NCBI RefSeq assembly: GCF_046630445.1
Contig: NC_092338.1
Location: 155,382,001 to 155,446,000, forward strand
DNA from: Rutidosis leptorrhynchoides
Lineage: Eukaryota; Streptophyta; Magnoliopsida; Asterales; Asteraceae
Direction: 5' to 3'
Length of the DNA stretch: 64,000 nt
Positions 12,901 through 23,164 of the stretch are shown in pieces; position 1 is the first letter of the stretch; every line of letters starts with the position of its first letter. The notes beneath the pieces are model-generated. The model was given only the letters and a program-made list of their open reading frames with translations. It had not been told where the DNA came from and made no database searches. The translations under genes and the position numbers were made by a program.

Positions 12901-13384
12901 GCTTAATTATTGTGAGTAGGCCTATTGAGAGTGACGTCTCTACCCATTGGCGTGATCGTCAAGAGGGTACATAATAATGATTGCCGACACCCGTACAGTG
13001 TCGGGGGTTAATGTTTAGTTCGATATTATAACTCATGGCATATTGATATTTTGATATTTTGAATTAAATCTTGTGGTCTAAAACTTATTATAATTGCTAA
13101 ACCTATGATGCTCACTCAACCTTTGTGTTGACACTTTTAAGCATGTTTGTCTCAGGTGAAGATTAACTTGTGTGCTGCCCTATGATGCTTACTTAGCTGT
13201 TGCATTGGATTCCACATATTAGACTTATCATTTGAATTTCATTATGTAAAACATTATTATGTTTCCGCTGCAAATCAAATTTTGTTTTATTAAAACGTCT
13301 CATTTAGAGTCGTTCTCGTTTATACATACTTGTGTTGTGATATTGTGAAGTCATATTTCTCCGGACCTATTTGGGGGTATGACA
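9914..13384 (+). mobile_element. Probable solo LTR, about 3.47 kb
   Basis: The right end reads GGGGGTATGACA followed by TATAC (13385-13389); TATAC also sits at 9909-9913, giving a 5-bp target duplication. The left terminus is degraded (TTTATAACC rather than TG...). Polarity is set by TATAAATA near 10548, and by a GTTGACAC...TTTAAGCATGTTT...CTCAGG block near 13130 that also occurs close to the 3' end of the plus-oriented LTR at 47014-50864. Inside are AACCCTAA-rich stretches (9960-10150), CTGCTG runs (10610-11040) and a TATG/TACA-rich tract (11700-11870). There are no gag-pol remnants. The long frames at 10597-10930 are on both strands of the leader and are not convincing genes. Confidence 0.6.
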
Positions 13385-13436
13385 TATACTTTATGTTCTA
13401 TGTTCTATTAATGCCTCATACGCTTTTATTTTAACA

Positions 13437-13676
13437 GATGCAACTTGACTGCTACTATGTTTTACAAGCTGTTGGCATGAATTGAAAAAAGAGTGCGCAC
13501 ACATCTTGCAGTACATGGTATTTGGAAACGACACATATGCAGGACAACGTCTGGATGCAAATGGAATCATCACGAGTTCACGACTTAGACAAATTATGGA
13601 AATGTTAATACTTCAGGCAAAACGCATATGTTTGTTATTGGCATCTACATGTGTCAAATTCGCCCATTTCAATTGA
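13437..13676 (+). other. Exon-like block, unrecognised
   Basis: After a TTTTAACAG acceptor, a frame from about 13479 to the stop at 13674 encodes a plausible globular, partly helical peptide containing HILQYMVFGNDTYAGQRL and ending in FAHFN. A short frame change and stop near 13477 separate it from the acceptor. Its composition is unlike the surrounding AT-rich DNA. It may be the last exon of the gene-like region at 7401-8596, with the solo LTR lying in an intron. Identity unknown. Confidence 0.3.
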
Positions 13677-13689
13677 AACACTTTTTCAT

Positions 13690-14560
13690 TAGCATACACA
13701 ATAAAGTATTGGTATTTCAAATAGTTATAAATCTTTTATGGTGTTGATAGTAGATGAACTTTCGCGCAGCGAAGCGCGCTGACCTATTTGCTTGTTTTTA
13801 TCTACATATGAAAGTGGACAATTAAATTGGTACAATGCAAAAAAAAAATAAATAATGAACAACAAATATGGGACGGATTGAGTAAGTAAATTGTTGACTT
13901 TAAGAGTAAAGAAAACCAAATTCAATTTTAAAAGCGAAAAACTTATTGAGGTTAAAAATGGGTAAGTGTGTGATCGAGTTTTTAAAAGAATGATATAAAC
14001 TAAATTAATTGTAATACTCTCTACGTTCCAAAATAGTCGTGACTTCAATCCAATCTTCAATTTTGATGACAAACCCTCGAAAAGCACTCTCCAAACCCTT
14101 GAAAATTCGTACCTTTGCTGCAGAATTCGTCCCCCTTTAACTGGACAAAATTCCCCTCTATTTATAGATTTTTCATAATTTGCAGCCAAAGAAACAGGGA
14201 GATGTGCCACATCTCCAAGGATGTGCCACATCCTTAGTGCGTGTAGGAGGGATGCGCCACATTTCCAACTGATGCACCGCATCTTGATTCTTTTGTCCAA
14301 ATTAGGATCTCAGATCGTAGTGTGATGCGCCACATCTCTTAGGGATGCGCCACATCCTGAGCTGGTGTTAATTTTTTTCTAACGTTTTAACACTTTAGAG
14401 CTAACATGTTCAATATTATTCACCTTAATGCTCTGTTGAAACATTCTTTGCTTGTAAACGATTTCTTGCACAAATACTCATCATGTCTCCAAAACCTTGT
14501 CAATTACTCCAAAGTAGGAACCGATAGCGTGGATGAAATGTATTTAAAATGCGTGTTATC
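13690..14560 (-). mobile_element. LTR fragment (minus) with repeated GATGYGCCACATC motifs
   Basis: The minus strand carries an AAATCTATAAATAGAGG TATA box (about 14157-14173). Upstream of it (14194-14350) are six copies of a GATGYGCCACATC-like motif, four of them complete palindromes or nearly so. This resembles the U3 part of an Athila-type LTR. Exact ends were not found. The 191-codon frame through it is not considered a gene. Confidence 0.45.
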
Positions 14561-15240
14561 ACTATCGATTACATCCGTAAAGTAATACTTAATTTTTATT
14601 CACATTAGAAAGAAATAGCAAATACAAATTATGAATCAAACCCAAAATTTAATATATAGATTAATCTGATCTTTAAGTATGTTTCTTAATTGCTCTTTAT
14701 ACCACATATTAATTAAATAAACATCATGATACATGATTAATCACATGTAATCACAATTCATAACAAGAACATAAAGGAGAAAACTTACTTGGTTGTAGAA
14801 TCGACTTGCAATTGGGGTTTGATGATGAAAATCCTTATGGTTAATCATCCATGTACGAATGTCAACCATTCAATGGAGGGATTTTCTCTTAAATCATTGA
14901 TAATATATAAGAAAATATCACAACTCAAAGTTTTATAGATTAGTTATTACCGTTATTTCCATTAAATAATTATCAATTTAGTTAGGAGTATATTATGTCA
15001 TTTAGGCAAACATGAGGGGACAAATTAATTATGGTAATAAAGGCCACTTGAAATATGAGGGGTCTAACATTTAAATCATGGATATGCTTCAAGAAGAATT
15101 TAGAAGGATTAAGAATGGTAAGTTACCATGAGGAAGACGTGTTTGTAACCGATCATGAAGAAAAGGCGGGATTGGGTGGTTATGGTATTCCTAATATTTA
15201 ACATTAATAATTAATCATAAGTATTATATTCAAAGTACCT
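14561..15240. other. Intergenic, nothing recognised
   Basis: AT-rich sequence upstream of the cysteine-rich peptide gene. No repeats with clear ends and no coding pattern seen. Confidence 0.5.
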
Positions 15241-15253
15241 TTACATGTATCTC

Positions 15254-15263
15254 TCTATATATA
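15254..15263 (+). promoter_or_regulatory. TATA box of the cysteine-rich peptide gene
   Basis: A TATATATA stretch after a CTCTC run lies about 80 bp before the ATG at 15343, the expected distance for a short leader. Other TA-rich sequence nearby makes this a likely but unproved choice. Confidence 0.45.
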
Positions 15264-15342
15264 TTTACCTACATGTAACCAACATATTACAATTACCTCT
15301 AGTCTAAAGTAAATCGTATAATAAACACATTTTGTTATTAAG

Positions 15343-15461
15343 ATGGAGAAATTTTTCTCAAGAATGGCTTTTCTCGTCGTTCTTTTGCTTTTCATTTTCA
15401 GTTAATCGCCATTTCTTATTATAAAAATCGTTTGTGATATTTATTTATAATTAATTATTTG

Positions 15462-15517
<56 letters not shown>

Positions 15518-15835
15518 GAAAGTCATATATATATATATATATGTGTGTGTTATAAAACTAATAGATTACTATTATCTCTTATTTAAAGTAATTATACACG
15601 CTTCAGCATATTTGCACAAGTAAATATATACATACATACACTCACACAATATTTTTCTTGTGATATTTATTTATTAATAATAATTAATATATTCTTTTTT
15701 ATAGGTACGATGAATTACACTCAAGCTGACCACGTTAAATGTAGCAACGATGGGGATTGCAAAAATTACAAGTGTTTTATTAAAGCAGGATGTTTTAAAG
15801 GACTCTGTTACTGTGTTGCTAAATTACACAAATGA
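15343..15835 (+). CDS. Secreted six-cysteine peptide, NCR/late-nodulin or defensin-like
   Basis: Two exons, 15343-15400 and 15705-15835, join in phase to a 62-residue protein. Exon 1 encodes the signal peptide MEKFFSRMAFLVVLLLFIFS; the intron begins GTTAAT (a weak donor) and ends TTTTTATAG. Exon 2 encodes the mature part, with cysteines at residues 32, 38, 43, 49, 54 and 56 (spacing C-x5-C-x4-C-x5-C-x4-C-x-C) and a lysine-rich, net basic composition. A signal peptide exon followed by a mature-peptide exon ending in a G-x-C-x-C motif is the layout known for legume NCR/late-nodulin peptides and for other plant defensin-like peptides. The peptide is probably exported and disulphide bonded; a signalling, antimicrobial or reproductive role cannot be chosen from sequence. 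The intron carries (TA)n and (TG)n tracts. No stop or frameshift is seen. The weak donor is the main doubt. Confidence 0.68.
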
Positions 15836-15875
15836 GGATTGCAAAAATTACAAGTATTTATTTATTAATAAATAA
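15836..15875 (+). repeat. Partial duplication of the cysteine-peptide exon in its 3' flank
   Basis: GGATTGCAAAAATTACAAGT occurs at 15754-15773 inside exon 2 (spanning the second cysteine codon) and again at 15836-15855, one base after the stop codon. The copy is in another frame relative to the stop, and beyond it the sequence becomes AT-rich. Confidence 0.8.
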
Positions 15876-16109
15876 TATGTTCGAGGGTTTGTTGGTTTTA
15901 ATGGTTATTGCATTGTGTTGAATGTTTAGTGTATGACTATTATTGGTATAATAGTTGGTTTAGATTTTAGTTTCAATGTATGATTCTTGTAGATCGTCCG
16001 ACCTACTTATTAAAGTATGTCACTTGCATCTCGATTTAGATTTTTGAATTATATATATTTTATAAGAATGAGGTTCACACGCTCCACCGCGTACGAGATT
16101 TTTTTTACA

Positions 16110-17914
16110 TAAATTTCTTTTTTTTTTCTTTTTTTTTTTTGGCAAAAAAAAAACCGAAACTTTTATAATACACGAGACCTTCATCAAAAAAATGAAGACT
16201 CGGAACAAGGATACAAACATAGGCACCGAGGCCAAACAACACAAACACCTCTACAAACACGAACACAAAAAACAAAAACAACAAAAGCTCAAAGAAACTA
16301 ACAAATTATCGAACGAAAAAAACTTAACCATCAAACTTAGACCTTCGAACAACCACTCCTTTACCTTTCTTTAGTCGAGCCCTCGATCTCTCTTTAAGCT
16401 TCGGAAGCGTGTTCGACCCAATCAACTTACCTTCCACCCTAACTAAGCCTTCAATACCTTTTAACGCCTCCTCAAAAAAACTATACGTTCCACCTGACCC
16501 ACCACCCTCACCCGACCCGACACCCGACTCAGGACCTAAACCGGGCTCAGAACCAGGCCCAACATCAGGCCTATTAACCATCTCAGGCCCACCAGAATCC
16601 TTACCAAACAAATGATCCACACGACCCGTTTCCAACCCGTCCATCTTGCTGCTCGACTGTCCAACTTCAAAACCTACACGTACCGGAGCAAGACCCGAAC
16701 CGCTCTTCTCATTCACCTTTTTAAGAGACCCTAAACCCCCACCCCTATCACTATCACTTGGACTTGGACCTGAACAACGAGCCCGTTTACGTTTTCGAAA
16801 ACCATGAGAATCTAACGCCGCTTGAACCTGATCTAAAGAGAACGTAACCGAAGAAGGTGTAACAATACCAGAACCCGACTTAACAATGTTAGAAGTATCA
16901 AAACCTACCTTATTACCCGTAACAACCGGAGAGGTAAATCCAACATCGTCCTCATTACCAACAAAACCTCCTTCCCCAATACCTTCACCCAAAACCTCCC
17001 CACTGTTAACAGGAACACCTTTAGCCGGAGTCACTACAACATCAGACTCAATCGGTTCCAACCCACCAATATTAACCTCAACATTAACTAACCCACTCAA
17101 AATCGATTCATTAGAAGAAAAAATAAAATCCGATGCAAACTCATCCGCCTTCAATCTCTCGCCGACCACCGCATCCGCAACCTCATTAACCCAAATGTGT
17201 CTTTTTACAATGGAAACCGAGATCAAATTCGCCGGAACAAGCTCGTGCAAATGCTTAACACATTTAGTTTCGATGAACGCAAAAGAGGAACCCGAACCTA
17301 AGAGGTTGGCCGATGAAGACGCCACCTTCAACACCACGCCAACCCGACTAGCAACCTTCTTTGATACAATCGACCGAAACAAATTTGGCCGGAATGCCAC
17401 GTATCTCGACCCACCCAAATCTCATAAACTCCTCGGCCTTAGATGCAAAGGGCGCCACCAAAACGAAACGGGGATCCGAAGCATGGGTAAGAACATTTGA
17501 ATAAGTAGCCGAATCGTTGCAAACCACCACACACCCATAAGTACCCAATTTGCTATATCTTGCAATCACAGCTTTACACTTCGAGAGAAAGCTCTTCACT
17601 TTCTCTTCCAATAAAAAGACAGAATCAACCAGTAGGATACTCCGATCCAGTGACTCAACAACATCTCGATTCGGTACAAGTGAAACGGAGGAACGAGACC
17701 GGACATAATCATTTCCAAAAACACCAGGACCTTCACTCCGCCTAATCGGCCATCCAACAAAAATAGGACGCCCAAAAACAGTCGAGCCATTCATCGATTG
17801 AACCGCTGCAGCCGCGTGTGATGAATCAACGAAGGAGATGAAGGCGAACCGCCGGAAGGACCAAGATTTGATTTCCTTAATTTGTCCGATCTTTCCAAAT
17901 GCATCATCAAGCAT
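16110..17914 (-). pseudogene. ORF1-only LINE derivative, frameshifted
   Basis: On the minus strand, 17914-17348 encodes an RRM-like half (RRFAFISF as RNP1) followed by a linker and the start of a second conserved domain (FGWVEIRGIP). After an indel near 17350-17418 the frame continues from 17418 to 16324 (KKVASRVG..., then acidic and Gly/Ser/Pro-rich tail ending in a basic RSRARLKKGKG patch). The domain order matches ORF1 of the intact LINE at 61581-63167 and the element at 38218-53212. The sequence then goes through about 200 bp of 3' UTR to a poly-A tail (T-runs at about 16116-16140). There is no ORF2 at all, and the 5' end is missing the first RRM strand. No target duplication was found. 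Confidence 0.7.
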
Positions 17915-18177
17915 GTTATGTGAATATATGTTTATAATACAAATATTTTAACGTGTATGAGTCTAACATAACCCGAAAGATAATAACTCATTTCAACACA
18001 CCAAACACCTTTTACAATTGAAGAAGATGTACAACAATTTTCATAATTTTCTTTTGATTATATACTAACTGAGTATATATATGTATAAGATAACGTGTGT
18101 AAAAAAATAAAAAAACTTGTAAAAAAATATTGTTCAAAAGTTTGAAGGAAGAATTATAAAATAAAAAAAATGAATGG
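17915..18177. other. Short AT-rich spacer
   Basis: Nothing recognised between the LINE derivative and the next LTR. Confidence 0.5.
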
Positions 18178-19558
18178 TGATAACACCAAAATTACACATA
18201 TTTTTATACCCCTTTTATAGTGTTATCTTTCTCGTGTTCGCACAATTATGACCTATTCATTTGCTTACTGGGGGAAAATGAACAAATGCTACTAACAATG
18301 TGGAAAGTTTGTTTGTGATCTATGCAGGTACATTAATATAGAAAACAAGCCAAAATACAGGAGAAACACAGAGCCAAAAGATAGAGAAACATGCTCAGGC
18401 CGTCGGTCTAATACCCTAGGTCAGCGGCCCTGTGGAAGTTAAAGGACGATTCAAAATGAAGTCAATGCTGAGGAAAAGTTCCCTCACAAAGCATAATATG
18501 GCGGCCGAAAGTCCCAAGACGGCGGCCCATCTAAATAAGGAAATAATTCAGTTTTAAAGAGACAACCTCATAGACAGCTCAGGGTGGTGGCCCAAAGGCA
18601 AACGCCGCCGACCCTTGTTAAGGAAATGATTTACGTGTTTTAGCCAAAAAAGTAAATAAATCCCAGAATACTCTCAGGCTGGTGACCTAAAAGCAACGCT
18701 GCCGGCTGAGCGTGCCTGATGCGATACATAAGATCCTTTCCATAACTCAAGACGGCAGCCAAAAGTGTCAAGATTGCGGTTTCTACTCCACTGACCTACT
18801 CAGACTGGCGGCCAACATTTGCCTATATAAAGAAGACTCCGGTTTATGAATTATATGTGTTAGTTTTGATAGTATAGTTTAGGTTTTCATTATGTTATTC
18901 CGTCTACAGTTTTTACACTCAATTTACATTTTCAATTCAATTGCAAGTATTGTTATTTCAATTATCAAGTTATTTTCCAAGTCAGGAACAATTGTACTAC
19001 CTTTCATTTAAGTTAGCGAAGCTTTCTACATTTTACATTCCCGTTATTCAGATTTATCTTTTAGTTAAGTAGGGCCAGCGGCCTGAGTGGTGAGGCCGAT
19101 GGTCCGAGACCTTCAAAACCAGAAAACGATTTCGAACACTGTATATGATAATCAGAAGTAATTTTTTGTCTCTTAACGTTCCAAGCCGCTGGCTATCAAT
19201 GACTAGCCGGCGGCGGAACCAACGAACATTAGGTCTCTATGACAATCTGGTAAAAGCTTGGTTAAGCCGGTGACTGTCTATGGTCAGCCGACGGCCTTGA
19301 TTGTTCAACATACTAGTCAGAGTCTGGATAACAACAATCGGCGGCTTGGTCTGTACCGACGGCTATTACTTGGTTTTTGAATGCGATCTGTTGAGAATTT
19401 TTACGAGCTTAACTAGTTAGACTCACTGTGGTAAGTTTGGTTCTATTCCATGTATGGTAAATTATATTGCAAAAGGTGTGATTTGAGTTTACATGACAGA
19501 CTCATTGTGGTAAGTTTGGTTCTACATGACATTTGGTTTTATTTCAAGTATGGTAAGT
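18178..19558 (+). mobile_element. Athila-like LTR (arm 1), interrupted on its right
   Basis: It starts TGATAACACCAAAATTACAC, a familiar start for Athila-type LTRs, and has a TATATAA box at 18825-18830. About eighteen GC-rich motifs of GCCGNCGGC type are scattered through it in an otherwise AT-rich background. It is broken at the TAAGT target site of the retroelement at 19559-30890 and resumes at 30896. A diverged copy in the opposite direction lies at 31381-32275. Confidence 0.65.
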
Positions 19559-22500
19559 TGAAATGTTCCGTTCATATTGATTTATAAACGTTCCATATTA
19601 ATTGATTTCGTTGCGAGGTTTTGCCCTCTATATGAGACGTTTTTCAAAGACTGCATTCGATTTTAAAACAAACCATAACCTTTATTTTATCGATAAAGGT
19701 TTAAAAATAATACGACGATTATCAAATAATGATAATCTAAAATATAGCGTTTTCACACGATTATTACATAATGGTTTACAATAATATTACACATCAATTT
19801 AAGTCTTCGAATGCAGTTTTTAAACAATATTATACAAGCATGCTGACTCCAACTCTTGTCCATAAATTAGCATGCAACAGCGGAAGCTCTTAATAATCAC
19901 CTGAGAATAAACATGCTTTAAACGTCAACAAAAATGTTGATGAGTTGTAGGTTTAACCTATATATTTATCAAATCGTAATAATAGACCACAAGATTTCAT
20001 ATTTTCATTTCTCATAAACAACATGCAATCTGCATAAAAATCATTCATATGATGAACACCCGGTAACCGACCTTAACAGGATGCATATAGAATATCTCCA
20101 TCATTCTGGGACTCTCATCGGACATGATAAATCGAAGTACTAAAGCATCCGTAATTCGGATGAGGCTTGTTGGGCCAAATAGATCTATCTTTAGGATTCG
20201 CGTCAATTGGTGGCAATTATAATAAACACCAATTCTTAGGCTACCAAGCTAAAAAGGGGCATATTCGGTTCGATAATTCAACATAGAATATAATTTTGAT
20301 CACTTGTGTCTATTTTGTAAAACATTTATAAAACTGCATGTATTCTCATCCCAAAAATAATAGATTTTAAAAGTGGGACTATAACTCACTTTCACAGATT
20401 TTTACTTCATCGGGAGGTAAGACTTGGCCACTGGTCGATTCACGAACCTATAACAAATATGTACATATATATCAAAGTATGTTCAAAATATATTTACAAC
20501 ATTTTTAATACGTTTTAATGTTTTAAGTTTATTAAGCCAGTTGTCCTCGTTAGTAACCTACAACTAGTTGTCCACAGTTAGATGTACAGAAAAATAAATT
20601 GATATATATTATCTTGAATCAATCCACGACCCAGTGTATACACGTCTCAGGCTAGATCACAACTCAAAGTATATATATTTTTGGAATCAACCTCAACCCT
20701 GTATAGCTAACTCAATCATTACTGCATATAGAGTGTCTATGGTTGTTCCAAATAATATATATATACATGGGTCGATATGATATGTCAAAACATTTGCATA
20801 CGTGTCTATGGTATCCCAAGATTACATAATATATTAGAATACATGTATGATACAATATAAGTTAGCTAGGATATGATTAATATAGATTTGTTACCAATTT
20901 TCACGTAGCTAAAACTAGTAAAAATATCCAATTTTGTTTTACCCATAACTTCTTCGTTTTAAATCCGGTTTGAGTGATTCAAGTTGCTATGGTTTCATAT
21001 TGAACTTAATTTTATGAATCTAAACATAAAAAGTATAAGTTTATAGTCGGAAATATAGGTTACAAGTCGTTTTTGTAAAGGTAGTCATTTCAGTCGAAAG
21101 AACGACGTCTAGATGACAATTTTGGAAAACATACTTTCACTTTGAGTTTAACCATGAATTTTGGATATAGTTTCATGTTCATAAGAAAAATTATTTTCCC
21201 AGAAGAACAACTCTTAAATCAAAGTTTATCATAGTTTTTAATTAACTAACCCAAAACAGCCCGCGGTGTTACTACGACGGCGTATATCCAGTTTTACGGT
21301 GTTTTTCGTGTTTTCAGGTTTTAAATCATTAAGTTAGCATATCATATAGATATAGAACATGTATTTAGTTGATTTTAAAAGTCAAGTTACAAGGATTAAC
21401 TTTTGTTTGCGAACAAGTTTAGAATTAACTAAACTATGTTCTAGTGATTACATGTTCAAATCTTCGAATAAGATAGTTATACATATATGAATTGAATGAT
21501 GTTATGAACATCATTGCTACCTCAAGTTTAGTAGGTAAACCTACTGGAAATGATGAAAAAATAACTTGAGCTTCAAAGGATCTTTGATGGCTTGGAAGTT
21601 CTTGAAACAGAATCATGACACAAAAACAAGTTCAAGTAAGTTTATTACTCGAATTAAGATAGTTATAGTTATAGAAATTGAATCAAAGCTTGAATATGAA
21701 TATTACCTTGATTTAGAAAGATAACCTACTGTAAATAATAAAGGTTTCTTGATCTTAGATGATTGCTTGGAATGGATTAGGAAACTTGGAAGTAAACTTG
21801 TAAACTTGGAAGTGTTCTTGACGTGTTCTTGAGTAATTGTTTTTATGATGATTATAGGTAATAACCAAAGCTTGTATTTGATGATTTTTGCTGGAAAAAT
21901 AGTAACTTAGACGTTCATGGAAGAGTGTGTGTGCTTTGAGAGAGAATTGGGAAGAAAATTGGAAGTGAAATGGAGTAGGTGGTGAGTGGTGAAAGTGAGT
22001 GGGGTTAAAAGGAGTTCTTGTTTTTGTTTCCTTGCTCATAAGTCATGCTAGATGTTAAATTATGGTTCTCACATGGTTAGGTGACTCACATGGGCTGCTA
22101 AGAGCTGATCATTGGAGTGTATATACCAATAGTAAATACATTTAGAAGCTGTGTATTGTACAAGTACAAATACGAGTGCATACGAATAGAATTGTTGATG
22201 AAAATGAATGAGAATGTAATCGTAAGCATTTTTGTTAAGTAGAAGTACTTGGATAAGTGTCTTAAATTCTTTCAAAAGTGTATGAATACATATTAAAACA
22301 CTACATGTATATACATTTTAACTGAGTCGTTAAGTCATCGTTAGTCGTTACATGTAAATGTTGTTTTGAAACCTTTAAGTTAACGATCTTGTTAAATGTT
22401 GTTAACACATTGTTTATTATATCTAATGAGATGTTAAATTATTACATTATCATGATATAATGATGTATTAATATATCTTAATATGATATATATACAGTTA

Positions 22501-23031
22501 AATGTCGTTACAATGATAATCGTTACATATATGTCTCGTTTCGAAATCCTTAAGTTAGTAGTCTTGTTATTACATAAGTAGTTCATTGTTATTATACTTA
22601 ATGATATGTTTACTTATCATTTAACATGTTTATCTATAGTGTATCAATATCTTAAAATGATTCATATGTAATTAGTAAGACGTTGTTATAACGATAATCG
22701 TTATATATACCGTTTTCAAGTTTCTTAATTCAATAGTCTCATTTTTATGTATATAACTCATTGTTAAAATACTTAATGAGGTACATACTTATCATAATAT
22801 CATGATAACTATATATATATATATATCCATATGTATGTCATCATATAGTTTTTACAAGTTTTAACATTCGTGAATCGCCGGTCAACTTGGTTGGTCAATT
22901 GTCTATATAAAACCTATTTCAATTAATCAAGTCTTAACAAGTTTGATTTCTTAACATGTTGGAAACACTTAATCATGTAAATCTAAATTTCATTTAATAT
23001 ATATAAACATGGAAAAGTTCGGGTCACTACA
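19559..23031 (-). mobile_element. 3' LTR of the F-box-carrying Ty3 element, 3473 bp
   Basis: On the minus strand it runs TGTAGTGACCCG (23031) to ACATTTCA (19559). It is nearly colinear with the 5' LTR at 27373-30890; visible differences are scattered substitutions and a (TA)n tract that is short here (about 22810) and very long in the other copy. Small frames shared by both LTRs (21434-21616, 21755-22039) are shared because the LTRs are copies, so they are not evidence of coding. Confidence 0.9.
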
Positions 23032-23140
23032 TAAGTTTGGTTCTATTTCAGTTTGTGACTATTTCAATATGTACGGGTAGTACCGCCAGATTAAGTCTCA
23101 TAGTATAATCGCACGTTAAACCTTAGCAACACTTAAGCGA
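23032..23140 (+). repeat. Copy of the element's insertion-site flank, inside the element
   Basis: This 109-bp stretch matches 30891-30999 beyond the outer end of the 5' LTR, including the TAAGT duplication and the TACGGGTAGTACCGCCAGAT-like block, with about four differences. It belongs to the interrupted Athila-like LTR, not to the retroelement. Confidence 0.88.
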
Positions 23141-23164
23141 CATGGAAAAGTTCAGGTCACTACA
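23141..23164 (-). repeat. 24-bp LTR start fragment
   Basis: The minus strand reads TGTAGTGACCTGAACTTTTC and four more bases, the first 24 bases of the LTR, joined on one side to truncated reverse transcriptase (23165) and on the other to the copied flank. Confidence 0.85.

Noticed and set aside
13725-14300. 191-codon frame on the minus strand
   Set aside because: It runs through an LTR fragment with TATA box and motif cluster; no domain, and the composition follows the local DNA bias.
21434-22275. Small frames found in both sister LTRs (also 29246-30087)
   Set aside because: They are alike because the LTRs are copies of each other; no motif or start context supports a protein.
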